Below, piece by piece: positions 17,143-25,576 of a stretch of 64,000 bases of DNA (position 1 is its first letter; each line of letters opens with the position of its first letter). The notes beneath the pieces are model-generated. The model was not told the DNA's origin. It was given only the letters and a program-made list of their open reading frames with translations, and did not search any database. The translations under genes and the position numbers were made by a program. The stretch comes from an uncultured Collinsella sp. (lineage in GTDB: Bacteria; Actinomycetota; Coriobacteriia; Coriobacteriales; Coriobacteriaceae), in NCBI GenBank assembly GCA_902497065.1, contig CABVDH010000002.1, positions 1 to 64,000 on the forward strand, given 5' to 3'.

Positions 17143-17667
17143 ATGGCTCGTAATCAGAAGCAGCAGCGCGAGGCCTCCGAGTTCGAGGAGCGCGTCGTTT
17201 ACATCAACCGCGTGTCGAAGACCGTCAAGGGTGGTCGTCGCATGAGCCTCGTCGCTCTCGTCGTCGTTGGCGACGGCAAGGGCAACGTCGGCGTTGGCAT
17301 GGGCAAGTCCGCTGAGGTGCCCATGGCCATCTCCAAGGCATCTCTCGATGCCAAGAAGAACATGTTCCACGTGCCGGTGACCGAGCAGGGCACCATCCCG
17401 CACGAGGTTCTCGGCCACTTTGGTGCCGGCCGCATCATCATCAAGCCCGCTGTCGAGGGTACCGGCGTTATCGCCGGCGGCGCTGTGCGTCCCCTCTTTG
17501 AGCTTGCTGGCATCAAGAACGTCCTGTCCAAGTCCCTCGGTACCGACAACGGCCTCAACATCATCAAGGCTGCCGTCGAGGGCCTCAAGGAGCTCTCCAG
17601 CCCTGAGGACGTCGCGGCTCGCCGTGGCCTGACGGTCTCCGAGATGTTCGTCGGTAAGGAGAACTAA
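17143..17667 (+). CDS. rpsE: 30S ribosomal protein S5
   Basis: A 174-residue S5. The double-stranded RNA-binding segment contains VVGDGKGNVGVGMGKSAEV, and the C-terminal domain starts GRIIIKPAVEGTGVIAGG. It takes part in decoding accuracy and mRNA unwinding at the 30S entry. It lies 14 bases after rplR and 2 bases before rpmD. Confidence 0.97.
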   Translation: MARNQKQQREASEFEERVVYINRVSKTVKGGRRMSLVALVVVGDGKGNVGVGMGKSAEVPMAISKASLDAKKNMFHVPVTEQGTIPHEVLGHFGAGRIIIKPAVEGTGVIAGGAVRPLFELAGIKNVLSKSLGTDNGLNIIKAAVEGLKELSSPEDVAARRGLTVSEMFVGKEN

Positions 17668-17669
17668 GC

Positions 17670-17852
17670 ATGGCTGACACCATCAAGATCAAGCAGGTCC
17701 GCAGCACCAACGGTTGCAAGCAGGACCAGGTCCGTACTGTCCGTGCCCTCGGTCTCCACAGGATCCGCGAGGTTCGCGAGATTGCTGACAACGAGTCCGT
17801 CCGCGGCATGATCTTCAAGGTCAAGCACCTTGTCGAGATTGTAGAGGAGTAG
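17670..17852 (+). CDS. rpmD: 50S ribosomal protein L30
   Basis: A 60-residue L30 (IKIKQVRSTNGCKQDQVRTV). It begins 2 bases after the rpsE stop, using AAGGAG within the rpsE end. It is a bacterial short form of the L30 family and lies directly before rplO. Confidence 0.96.
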   Translation: MADTIKIKQVRSTNGCKQDQVRTVRALGLHRIREVREIADNESVRGMIFKVKHLVEIVEE

Positions 17853-17855
17853 CAA

Positions 17856-18305
17856 ATGCAGCTTCACGATCTTACTCCCGCGCCCGGTTCCACCAAGAAC
17901 CGCAAGCGCGTCGGCCGTGGCAATTCTTCGGGTCACGGCACCACTTCTGGCCGCGGCCAGAAGGGCCAGGGTTCCCGCTCTGGCGGCACCAAGGGTGCCG
18001 GCTTCGAGGGTGGCCAGACTCCGCTGGCTATGCGCCTGCCCAAGCTTCCGGGCTTCCGCAACCCCCGTCGTATCGAGTACACCGCCGTTAACGTTGAGCG
18101 TCTCGAGCGTAAGTTCGAGGACGGCGCTGTGATCGACGGTGCCGCTCTTAAGGCCGCTCGCATCACCAAGAGCGAGTTCGAGCCCGTCAAGGTGCTCGGC
18201 AATGGTGAGCTCACCAAGAAGTTCACGGTCAAGGTCGACAAGGTCAGCGCTTCTGCGCAGGCCAAGATCGAGGCCGCCGGCGGAAAGGTCGAGCTGCCGT
18301 GCTAA
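17856..18305 (+). CDS. rplO: 50S ribosomal protein L15
   Basis: A 149-residue L15 with the Gly/Arg-rich N-terminal tail (GRGNSSGHGTTSGRGQKGQG) that reaches into 23S rRNA. It starts 3 bases after rpmD. Its last 7 bases overlap the GTG start of secY, so translation of the two is coupled. Confidence 0.97.
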   Translation: MQLHDLTPAPGSTKNRKRVGRGNSSGHGTTSGRGQKGQGSRSGGTKGAGFEGGQTPLAMRLPKLPGFRNPRRIEYTAVNVERLERKFEDGAVIDGAALKAARITKSEFEPVKVLGNGELTKKFTVKVDKVSASAQAKIEAAGGKVELPC

Positions 18306-19585
18306 ATGGTCTTAAGAATGCTTTCCGCATCAAAGAATTGCGCGAAAAGATTCTTTTTACCATAGCTATGCTCGTCGTGTACCGCATTGGTGCGCACGTT
18401 CCTGTGCCCGGCATTCCCTTCCAGGGGATGCTGGGCCTTTTCTCGACCGATAACAATTCGGTCGCCGCAGGTGCTATGGCCCTCCTGAATCTTTTCTCTG
18501 GCGGCGCGTTGAGCTATGTGTCGGTGTTTTCGCTGGGCATCATGCCTTACATCACCAGCTCGATCATCCTCCAGATGCTCCAGGCCGTCGTGCCTTCCCT
18601 GCATGAGCTTGCCCGCGAGGGCGAGGTCGGTCAGACCAAGATTACGCAGTATTCGCGTTACCTCACCCTGGCTCTGGCAATCCTCAACTCCGTGGGTTAC
18701 CTCTTCCTCTTTAAGAGCTTCGGCATCAGCTTCAATGGCGCCGGCGCTCCCGAGATCATCTTCGACCTCATGATCGTCGGTACGCTCACCGCGGGCGCCA
18801 TGCTGATCATGTGGATTGGTGAGCTCATCACCCAGCGCGGTATCGGCAATGGCATGTCGCTGATCATCTTCGCGAACATCATGGCCGGTCTGCCGCAGGC
18901 TATCTTCTCCAGCACCGAGGGCAATGCCGGTGGCATCATCACCATGGTGATCATCTGCGCCATCATCCTGCTGGTTATCCCGCTGATTGTTTTCCTTGAG
19001 CGCGGCCAGCGCCGCATCCCGGTCTCCTACGCTAAGCGCGTCGTGGGCCGTCGCATGATGGGTGGCCAGACCACCTACCTGCCCATCAAGGTCAACACCG
19101 CGGGTGTCGTGCCGATCATCTTCGCTTCGGCGCTGCTGTACTTCCCGGCTCAGATTGCCGTGTTCTTCCCCGGCATCGGCTGGATTCAGGCAGTTGCCTC
19201 CGCGCTTTCGACCGGTTGGCTCAACTGGGTGCTTAACGTTGTCCTCATCGTGTTCTTCGCGTACTTCTACACCTCCATGGTGTTCAACCCCGATGACACG
19301 GCCGATAACCTTAAGAAGCAGGGCGGCTTTATTCCGGGCGTGCGTCCGGGTAGGGCTACCGCGGCCTACATCAAGAACGCGCTCAACAAGATCACGCTTC
19401 CCAGCGCTGTCTTTTTGGCGCTCATCGCCATCGTGCCTTCGATCATCTTCTCCTTCACGGGTAACCATCTGATCCAGGCATTTGGCGGCACGTCCATCCT
19501 CATCATGGTCGGCGTAGTGCTCGACACGGTCGATAAGCTCGAAGGCCAGATCAAGATGTATGATTACGATGGATTCTTTAAATAG
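18299..19585 (+). CDS. secY: Protein translocase subunit SecY
   Basis: A 428-residue integral membrane protein, the channel of the Sec translocon, with about ten transmembrane segments. The plug and cytoplasmic loops show SYAKRVVGRRMMGGQ and FNPDDTADNLKKQGGFIPG, both conserved. The start is GTG at 18299 inside the rplO end, because MLNGLKNAFRIKELREK is the expected N-terminus and the nearby ATG 18306 is out of frame. GGAAAGG lies upstream. It partners with SecE and with SecA, encoded later in the window. Confidence 0.97.
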   Translation: MLNGLKNAFRIKELREKILFTIAMLVVYRIGAHVPVPGIPFQGMLGLFSTDNNSVAAGAMALLNLFSGGALSYVSVFSLGIMPYITSSIILQMLQAVVPSLHELAREGEVGQTKITQYSRYLTLALAILNSVGYLFLFKSFGISFNGAGAPEIIFDLMIVGTLTAGAMLIMWIGELITQRGIGNGMSLIIFANIMAGLPQAIFSSTEGNAGGIITMVIICAIILLVIPLIVFLERGQRRIPVSYAKRVVGRRMMGGQTTYLPIKVNTAGVVPIIFASALLYFPAQIAVFFPGIGWIQAVASALSTGWLNWVLNVVLIVFFAYFYTSMVFNPDDTADNLKKQGGFIPGVRPGRATAAYIKNALNKITLPSAVFLALIAIVPSIIFSFTGNHLIQAFGGTSILIMVGVVLDTVDKLEGQIKMYDYDGFFK

Positions 19586-19603
19586 GCTAGAGGAGGATTG
19601 CTC

Positions 19604-20230
19604 ATGAACCTCGTATTGCTCGGAGCTCCGGGTGCCGGTAAGGGCACCGTCGCACAGGAGCTCGTCGCCGAGTTTGGCGTCGCCCACATTTCCACGGGCG
19701 ACCTGCTGCGTGCTGCCGTCAAGGGTGGCACCGAGCTTGGTATTCAGGCTAAGAAGTACATGGACGCTGGCGAGCTCGTTCCCGACCAGCTCGTGATCGA
19801 CCTTGTCAAGGAGCGCCTTGCCGCCGATGACGCCCAGCAGGGCTTCATCCTCGACGGCTTCCCGCGCAACACCGCCCAGGCTGTGACGCTCGATTCCGAG
19901 CTCTCCGCCATGGGTCGCGAGATCGACTGCGCCCTTCTGGTCGATGTGGCCCCCGAGGTCATTATCGATCGTCTGTCTTCGCGTCGCACCTGCCGCGCAT
20001 GCGGTTACACCGGCACCGCTGCCGATGCTACCTGCCCCAAGTGTGGCGGCGAGATGTATCAGCGCGACGACGACAAGCCCGAGACCATCAAGAACCGTCT
20101 CGACGTCTACGAGAAGTCCACGAGCCCGCTCGTCGACTACTATCGTGGCCAGGGTCTGCTCAAGTCGGTCAACGGTGACCAGGCTCGCGAGACCGTGTAC
20201 GGGGATGTCAAAGAGGCTCTCGGTCTATGA
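19604..20230 (+). CDS. adk: Adenylate kinase
   Basis: A 208-residue enzyme that interconverts ATP, AMP and ADP. The P-loop is GAPGAGKGT near the N-terminus, ISTGDLLR binds AMP, and the LID carries a four-Cys zinc site (CRACGYTG and CPKCGG), typical of Gram-positive enzymes. The ATG at 19604 follows AGGAGG; an in-frame TTG at 19598 falls within the ribosome binding site and is rejected. It overlaps map by 4 bases. Confidence 0.97.
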   Translation: MNLVLLGAPGAGKGTVAQELVAEFGVAHISTGDLLRAAVKGGTELGIQAKKYMDAGELVPDQLVIDLVKERLAADDAQQGFILDGFPRNTAQAVTLDSELSAMGREIDCALLVDVAPEVIIDRLSSRRTCRACGYTGTAADATCPKCGGEMYQRDDDKPETIKNRLDVYEKSTSPLVDYYRGQGLLKSVNGDQARETVYGDVKEALGL

Positions 20231-21015
20231 TCAAGATTAAGTCTGCAACGCAAATCGAGCAGATGAAGAAGGCAGGAGCGCTATCTAAGATGGCGCTCCG
20301 CCACGTTGGAGCCATGGTGCGCCCCGGCGTTTCCACCTTTGAGCTCGATCAGCTCGCGGAGCAGATTATCCGCATGCATGGCGGCACCCCGGCCTTTAAG
20401 GGTTACGGCGGGTTCCCGGGGACCATTTGCGCATCGATCAACGATGCCGTGGTCCACGGTATTCCCAACCCCGACATGATCCTGCGCGATGGCGATATCA
20501 TCTCCATCGATACGGGAGCCGTTGTCGACGGTTGGGTCGGCGATAACGCTTGGACGTTTTTCGTCGGCACCCCCACGCCCGAAGCCAAGGCTTTGTGCGA
20601 GGTCACGCGCGATTGCCTTAAGGCTGCCATCGAGCAGGCTGTTCCCGGTAACCATATCGGGGACGTCGGTTATGCCGTTCAGTCCCTCGCCGAGTCTCAC
20701 GGTTACGGTGTGCTTCGTGATTATGTAGGCCATGGCATTGGCCGCGTGATGCACGAGGACCCCAACGTTCCTAACTATGGAAAGAAGGGGAGGGGCGTTC
20801 GCCTCCAGGCCGGCATGGTCATTGCCATCGAGCCGATGGTTACGATGGGTTCCAACCATGTGAGCACGGGCTCCGACGGTTGGATTGTTACGACCAACGA
20901 TCACCTGCCCGCCGCGCACTACGAGAACACCGTCGCCATTACCAATGACGGTCCGGTGATTCTCACCACGGATGCCCAAGGTGCTTGGTGCTCCCTCCAA
21001 GGCGGAGAAATGTAA
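20227..21015 (+). CDS. map: Methionine aminopeptidase, type I
   Basis: A 262-residue metalloprotease that removes initiator methionine from nascent proteins. The metal ligands are in SIDTGAVVDGWVGDNAW (two Asp), GHGIGRVMHEDP (His), IEPMV (Glu) and a late Glu in YENTVAIT. The ATG overlaps the adk stop (ATGA), indicating coupling. The secY-adk-map-infA order is normal for Gram-positive spc-alpha regions. Confidence 0.97.
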   Translation: MIKIKSATQIEQMKKAGALSKMALRHVGAMVRPGVSTFELDQLAEQIIRMHGGTPAFKGYGGFPGTICASINDAVVHGIPNPDMILRDGDIISIDTGAVVDGWVGDNAWTFFVGTPTPEAKALCEVTRDCLKAAIEQAVPGNHIGDVGYAVQSLAESHGYGVLRDYVGHGIGRVMHEDPNVPNYGKKGRGVRLQAGMVIAIEPMVTMGSNHVSTGSDGWIVTTNDHLPAAHYENTVAITNDGPVILTTDAQGAWCSLQGGEM

Positions 21016-21119
21016 CAAGTTCCATTTAGTTGTGGAGCCATTACGAAGTTATTACGATGCGTGCATACGTGTTGTAGAATACTCAATCGCTGTCGTTTTC
21101 TAGAGAAAGATGATTGCTT

Positions 21120-21338
21120 GTGAAGAAGGAAGACGCAATTGAGCTCGAGGGTACGGTAAAGGAACCGTTGCCCAACGCCATGTTTAAGGTCGAGCTCGAG
21201 AACGGTCATTCGGTTCTGTGCAACATTTCTGGCAAGATCCGAATGAATTACATCCGTATTCTCCCCGGTGACAGGGTTGTCGTGGAGCTTTCCCCGTACG
21301 ACCTGACCCGCGGCCGCATCACCTATCGCTACAAATAG
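21120..21338 (+). CDS. infA: Translation initiation factor IF-1
   Basis: A 72-residue S1/OB-fold protein, exactly the usual IF-1 length when read from the GTG at 21120 (KKEDAIELEGTVKEPLPNA). An in-frame TTG at 21114 would add two residues. The ribosome binding site is weak (GAGAAAGATGA), so the start choice is by length and homology. It binds the 30S A-site during initiation. Confidence 0.93.
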   Translation: MKKEDAIELEGTVKEPLPNAMFKVELENGHSVLCNISGKIRMNYIRILPGDRVVVELSPYDLTRGRITYRYK

Positions 21339-21488
21339 CGGCACGCATACACGCACTCCATTTCCGACTGCAGGCTTAGCTCAACCTACGGTCGGATTGT
21401 GTGTGAAGACCAGCCATAGTTTTAAACGCCTGCGGCTGGGCGAGTAGATAGTAGGGAAGTAGTTTGAGCGCTACCGAAAGGAAGAACG

Positions 21489-21602
21489 ATGAAGGTACGT
21501 CCTTCGGTCAAGAAGATGTGCGATAAGTGCAAAATCATTAGGCGCCATGGCAAGGTCCTCGTCATTTGCGAGAACCCCCGTCATAAGCAGCGTCAGGGTT
21601 AA
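21489..21602 (+). CDS. rpmJ: 50S ribosomal protein L36
   Basis: A 37-residue zinc protein, MKVRPSVKKMCDKCKIIRRH at its start, with C11, C14, C27 and H32 as metal ligands. The ATG follows AAAGGAAG with good spacing. It ends 14 bases before rpsM. This is the zinc-containing form of L36. Confidence 0.96.
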   Translation: MKVRPSVKKMCDKCKIIRRHGKVLVICENPRHKQRQG

Positions 21603-21616
21603 GAGAGGAGACTACG

Positions 21617-21991
21617 TTGGCCCGTATTAATGGTGTCGACCTCCCGCGTGAGAAGCGCGTTGAGATCGGTCTGACCTACATTTACGGCATCGGCCGCACC
21701 ACTGCGACGAAGATTTGCGTCGAGTGCAACGTTAACGTGGATACGCGCGTTAAGGACCTCACCGAGGATGAGGTTAACGCCATCCGCGATTATATCGATA
21801 AGAACCAGATCATGGTTGAGGGCGACCTCCGCCGTGAGCGCAACCAGAACGTCAAGCGCCTTATGGACATCGGCTGCAACCGCGGCCTTCGTCACCGCAA
21901 GGGCCTCCCGGTCCGCGGCCAGCGCACCCACACTAACGCTCGTACCCGCAAGGGCCCGAAGCGTCAGATCGGTGCTAAGAAGAAGAAATAA
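21617..21991 (+). CDS. rpsM: 30S ribosomal protein S13
   Basis: A 124-residue S13, located in the 30S head and contacting tRNA and L5. The start is TTG, since ARINGVDLPREKRVEIGLTY is the expected N-terminus and GAGGAG is upstream. The basic tail ends in GAKKKK-like lysines (QIGAKKKK). Confidence 0.97.
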   Translation: MARINGVDLPREKRVEIGLTYIYGIGRTTATKICVECNVNVDTRVKDLTEDEVNAIRDYIDKNQIMVEGDLRRERNQNVKRLMDIGCNRGLRHRKGLPVRGQRTHTNARTRKGPKRQIGAKKKK

Positions 21992-22005
21992 GGAGCGCTA
22001 GATAG

Positions 22006-22410
22006 ATGGCTACTGCTAAGAAGAACGTTCGCGCTGCCCGTCTGAAGCGCGCGGACCGTAAGAACATTTCCGTGGGCCAGGCTCACATTCGTTCTACGTT
22101 CAACAACACGATCGTTTCGATCACCGATCCCCAGGGCAACGTCATTTCCTGGAAGTCGGCTGGCCAGGTGGGCTTCAAGGGCTCCCGTAAGTCCACGCCG
22201 TTCGCTGCCCAGATGGCTGCCGAGGCTGCTGCCAAGCAGGCCATGGAGCACGGTATGAAGAAGGTTTCCGTCTTCGTCAAGGGCCCCGGCTCCGGTCGTG
22301 AGACCGCCATCCGCTCCCTCCAGGCTGCTGGCCTCGAGGTCTCGAGCATCCAGGACAAGACCCCCATTCCGCACAACGGCTGCCGCCCCAAGAAGCGTCG
22401 CCGCGTGTAA
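22006..22410 (+). CDS. rpsK: 30S ribosomal protein S11
   Basis: A 134-residue S11 of the 30S platform. IRSTFNNTIVSITDPQGN and the C-terminal PIPHNGCRPKKRRRV are diagnostic. It lies 14 bases after rpsM, with AAGGAG before the ATG. Confidence 0.97.
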   Translation: MATAKKNVRAARLKRADRKNISVGQAHIRSTFNNTIVSITDPQGNVISWKSAGQVGFKGSRKSTPFAAQMAAEAAAKQAMEHGMKKVSVFVKGPGSGRETAIRSLQAAGLEVSSIQDKTPIPHNGCRPKKRRRV

Positions 22411-22429
22411 CTGAAAGGATCGTATCAAT

Positions 22430-23026
22430 ATGGCAATCGACAGGACTCCTGTTCTTAAGCGCTGCCGTCAGCTCGGGATCGATCCCGCTGAGCTCGGTTA
22501 CAGCAGCAAGAAGGAATCTATCCGTCAGCCCAAGCGCCGTCGCAAGGAATCTGAGTACGGCATGCAGCTGCGCGAGAAGCAGAAGGTCAAGTTCATCTAT
22601 GGCGTTCTGGAGAAGCAGTTCCACGGCTACTTCAACAAGGCCCGCAAGATGAACGGCGTCACCGGTGAGAACCTCATGATCATCCTTGAGTCTCGCCTCG
22701 ACAACGTCGTCTTCCGTCTTGGCTTCGCCCGCACCCGCAAAGAGGCTCGTCAGTCCGTCCGTCACGGTCACTTCACCGTGAACGGCAAGCGCGTGGACAT
22801 CCCGTCCTACCGCGTCAAGGCCGGCGACGTCGTCGCTGTCGGCGAGAAGTTCCGTGACCTCCTCCCCATCAAGGAGGCCCTGATTTCCTCCGAGCGCTTT
22901 GAGGTCCCTGGCTGGCTCGAGGTCGATATCGAGAAGCTGTCTGGTAACGTGCTCGCTCTGCCGACGCGTGAGCAGATCAGCGGTGATATCAACGAGCAGC
23001 TCATCGTCGAGCTCTACTCTAAGTAG
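22430..23026 (+). CDS. rpsD: 30S ribosomal protein S4
   Basis: A 198-residue S4, a primary 16S rRNA binder. The S4 RNA-binding domain (LDNVVFRLGFARTRKEARQ) begins near residue 87. The N-terminus lacks the four-Cys zinc motif seen in some S4 proteins. AAAGGA precedes the ATG; rpoA follows after 32 bases. In other bacteria S4 can repress this operon. Confidence 0.97.
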   Translation: MAIDRTPVLKRCRQLGIDPAELGYSSKKESIRQPKRRRKESEYGMQLREKQKVKFIYGVLEKQFHGYFNKARKMNGVTGENLMIILESRLDNVVFRLGFARTRKEARQSVRHGHFTVNGKRVDIPSYRVKAGDVVAVGEKFRDLLPIKEALISSERFEVPGWLEVDIEKLSGNVLALPTREQISGDINEQLIVELYSK

Positions 23027-23058
23027 TCCATCCGGGCTGCTGAGGCTGGAGGTAATAC

Positions 23059-24000
23059 ATGTCAGAATTCATTAGGCCTCAGGTTCAGGTCGAAGAGATC
23101 AACGAGACGTCTGCTCGTGTCTCCGTCGAGCCGCTCGAACGTGGTTACGGTGATACGCTGGGTAACTCCCTTCGTCGCGTTCTTCTGTCTTCGCTCGAGG
23201 GTGCCGCCGTCGAGGCTATTCAGATCGATGGTGCGCAGCACGAGTTCATGACCATCCCTAACATGGTCGAGGATGTCACCGACATCGTCCTGAATGTCAA
23301 GGGTCTTGTCTTCAGGGCTCTCGGCACGACCGACGAGGCGACCGCCACCATCTCGGTTGACGGCCCCTGCGAGGTCACCGGTGCGGACTTCTTTATTCCG
23401 TCCGAGTTTGAGCTGGTCAACCCCGAGCAGCACATTGCTACGCTCACCGAGGGTGGCCATCTCACCATGAGCATGCGCATCGGCTATGGCCGCGGCTATG
23501 TTTCTGGCGAGGCAAACAAGCGCGACAACGATCCCATCGGTGTGATCCACGTCGACTCGCTGTACTCGCCGGTTTCCCGTTGCGCCAAGCTCGTTGAGGC
23601 TTGCCGTGTCGGTCAGCACACCGACTACGACCGCCTTGTCCTCGAGATCGAGACCAACGGCTCCATCGCCCCGCGCGACGCCGTGGTCCAGGCTGCCAAT
23701 ATCATCAACCAGCATATGGCCGCCTTTATGAACCTTGCCGAGACCCCCGAGGTCGAGGAGGAGGCTTCGATCTTCGCTCCCGAGGTCACCAACGACAACG
23801 CCGAGCTGGACAAGCAGATCGAGGATCTGGACCTTTCCGTCCGTTCCTACAACTGCCTTAAGCGCGCCAGCATTCACTCGGTCCGTCAGCTCGTTGAGTT
23901 CTCGGAGAACGATCTGCTCAACATCCGTAACTTCGGTGTTAAGTCGATCGAGGAAGTGAAGGACAAGCTTGAGTCCATGGGCCTGAGCCTGAAGGCTTAA
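23059..24000 (+). CDS. rpoA: RNA polymerase alpha subunit
   Basis: A 313-residue alpha subunit. The N-terminal assembly domain contains GYGDTLGNSLRRVLLSSLEG; the C-terminal domain (from about residue 245) contains SYNCLKRASIHSVRQLVE and FGVKSIEEVKDKL, which bind UP elements and activators. GGAGGT precedes the ATG. It sits between rpsD and rplQ, the normal alpha operon order. Confidence 0.98.
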   Translation: MSEFIRPQVQVEEINETSARVSVEPLERGYGDTLGNSLRRVLLSSLEGAAVEAIQIDGAQHEFMTIPNMVEDVTDIVLNVKGLVFRALGTTDEATATISVDGPCEVTGADFFIPSEFELVNPEQHIATLTEGGHLTMSMRIGYGRGYVSGEANKRDNDPIGVIHVDSLYSPVSRCAKLVEACRVGQHTDYDRLVLEIETNGSIAPRDAVVQAANIINQHMAAFMNLAETPEVEEEASIFAPEVTNDNAELDKQIEDLDLSVRSYNCLKRASIHSVRQLVEFSENDLLNIRNFGVKSIEEVKDKLESMGLSLKA

Positions 24001-24030
24001 TGCTTCGCATATTTGAGGAGAAACTAGACC

Positions 24031-24498
24031 ATGCGTCACAACGTTAAGAAGGGCCTGAAGCTCGGCACCGATGCGAGCCACACCAAGGCCATGAAGAAGA
24101 GCCTTGCTAAGGCCCTCTTCGAGAACGACCGCATCAAGACCACCGAGACCCGCGCTAAGGCGCTGCGTTCGGTCGTCGACCCGATCATCACTTGGGCCAA
24201 GAAGGGCGACCTGCACTCTCGTCGTCTGGCTATCGCCAAGCTCGGCGATAAGCAGCTCGTTGCCGAGATCTTCGACAAGGCTGCCCAGGGCATGTGGCAG
24301 GACCGCAACGGCGGTTACACCCGCATCATGAAGCTCGGCAACCGCAAGGGCGACAACGCTCCCATCGTTATCATGGAGCTCGTCACCGAGCCTTGCACGC
24401 CTAAGGCCAAGAAGGCTGCTCCGGCCCCCAAGAAGGCCGCTGCTCCCAAGAAGGTCGAGGCCGTCGAGGAGGCTCCTGCTGAGGAGACCGCTGAGTAG
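24031..24498 (+). CDS. rplQ: 50S ribosomal protein L17 with Ala/Lys/Glu-rich C-terminal tail
   Basis: A 155-residue L17. The core (MRHNVKKGLKLGTDASHTKA to about residue 122) is standard. It is followed by a roughly 30-residue low-complexity tail rich in K, A, P and E, ending EETAE. The tail is first basic then acidic and is probably disordered. A similar but longer tail occurs on L31 in this window. Transcription ends 25 bases later at a very strong terminator. Confidence 0.96.
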   Translation: MRHNVKKGLKLGTDASHTKAMKKSLAKALFENDRIKTTETRAKALRSVVDPIITWAKKGDLHSRRLAIAKLGDKQLVAEIFDKAAQGMWQDRNGGYTRIMKLGNRKGDNAPIVIMELVTEPCTPKAKKAAPAPKKAAAPKKVEAVEEAPAEETAE

Positions 24499-24524
24499 AC
24501 TTTCCGTCTGCATAGGCTATATTC

Positions 24525-24555
24525 GAGGGGTACGTTCGCGTACCCCTCTTTTTTT
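24525..24555 (+). terminator. Intrinsic terminator with UUCG tetraloop after rplQ
   Basis: GAGGGGTACG (24525-24534), loop TTCG, and CGTACCCCTC (24539-24548) form a perfect 10-bp stem followed by seven T. It marks the end of the ribosomal operon. Confidence 0.95.
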
Positions 24556-24590
24556 GTCGCGATACCGTTACTTGTTTGTTGGGAGCGCCC

Positions 24591-25415
24591 ATGACTGCCC
24601 CGTCTGATTTCAATTCGATTTCCGAGCTTGACGCCACGCTCGTATTTCGTGTGGCCTATGATGGCTCGTCGTATAGCGGATTTGCCGAGCAGCCGGGACA
24701 GACGACGGTTGCGGGCGAGCTACGTCGAGCCATCGAGACGCTGCTTCGCCGCCCGATCGATTTGACGTGCGCGGGGCGTACCGATGCCGGCGTGCATGCC
24801 GTGGCTCAGTACATCAGCGTTCCCGTAACGGACGCTGAGCTCGCGTGTACGCGCCGTAGGTGGCTGCGGGCTATGGATGCCCTGCTGCCCAAAGATATCG
24901 CCATAAACGAGGTCTACAGGGCCCGTAAGGGCTTTTCTGCGCGCTTTGACGCGCGCTCTCGCACTTACACCTATCGCATTGCCGATCGTGATGCGCGGCC
25001 CGTGCTGTCACGCGGTGCTGTGTGGTGGCATCGCTATCCCCTCGACGTCGATGCGATGGCGGCCGCCTGCCCTGCGCTTTTGGGCGAGCAGGACTTTAAA
25101 AGCTTTTGCAAGGTTGCCTCTGCCGTGGGCAAACCTACGCACCGCTGCGTAATGCGCGCCGAGTTTGGCCATGAGGTTGCGTTTGGCGAGGACATCCTGA
25201 CGTTTACCATCGAGGGTAATGCGTTTCTGCATTCGATGGTCCGTACGATCGTTGGCACGCTTGTCGAGATTGGCATGCATCGCCGTGAACCCGAGTGGAT
25301 GCGCGAGGTCATCGATGCTTGCGATCGTACCGCTGCGGGCCCCACGGCTCCTGCCTGCGGCCTTACGTTTATGGGCGTGGATTACGATCCCGCCGAGCTT
25401 GTCGTGCTCGACTAG
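24591..25415 (+). CDS. truA: tRNA pseudouridine(38-40) synthase TruA
   Basis: A 274-residue enzyme that modifies U38-U40 in the anticodon arm. The catalytic Asp lies in CAGRTDAGVHA. The N-terminal FRVAYDGSSYSGF and the C-terminal FLHSMVRTIVGTLVEIG are conserved. GGGAG sets ATG 24591; the in-frame TTG at 24576 lacks a site. truA often follows rplQ in Gram-positive genomes, though here a terminator separates them. Confidence 0.95.
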   Translation: MTAPSDFNSISELDATLVFRVAYDGSSYSGFAEQPGQTTVAGELRRAIETLLRRPIDLTCAGRTDAGVHAVAQYISVPVTDAELACTRRRWLRAMDALLPKDIAINEVYRARKGFSARFDARSRTYTYRIADRDARPVLSRGAVWWHRYPLDVDAMAAACPALLGEQDFKSFCKVASAVGKPTHRCVMRAEFGHEVAFGEDILTFTIEGNAFLHSMVRTIVGTLVEIGMHRREPEWMREVIDACDRTAAGPTAPACGLTFMGVDYDPAELVVLD

Positions 25416-25576
25416 GGGAGGGCTCGACGCGCCGTTCGTCGGCACCTGTCATCTGTGGGCTGCGCGTGTGCAACATCTGTTCTTGGCGTGCAGTGCAACC
25501 GGTGTCTCATTGCTTTTATTGCCGGGGTGTACCATGAACGACAGTTTGATTCATTGCTGTCGAGAGGACGGATAAC

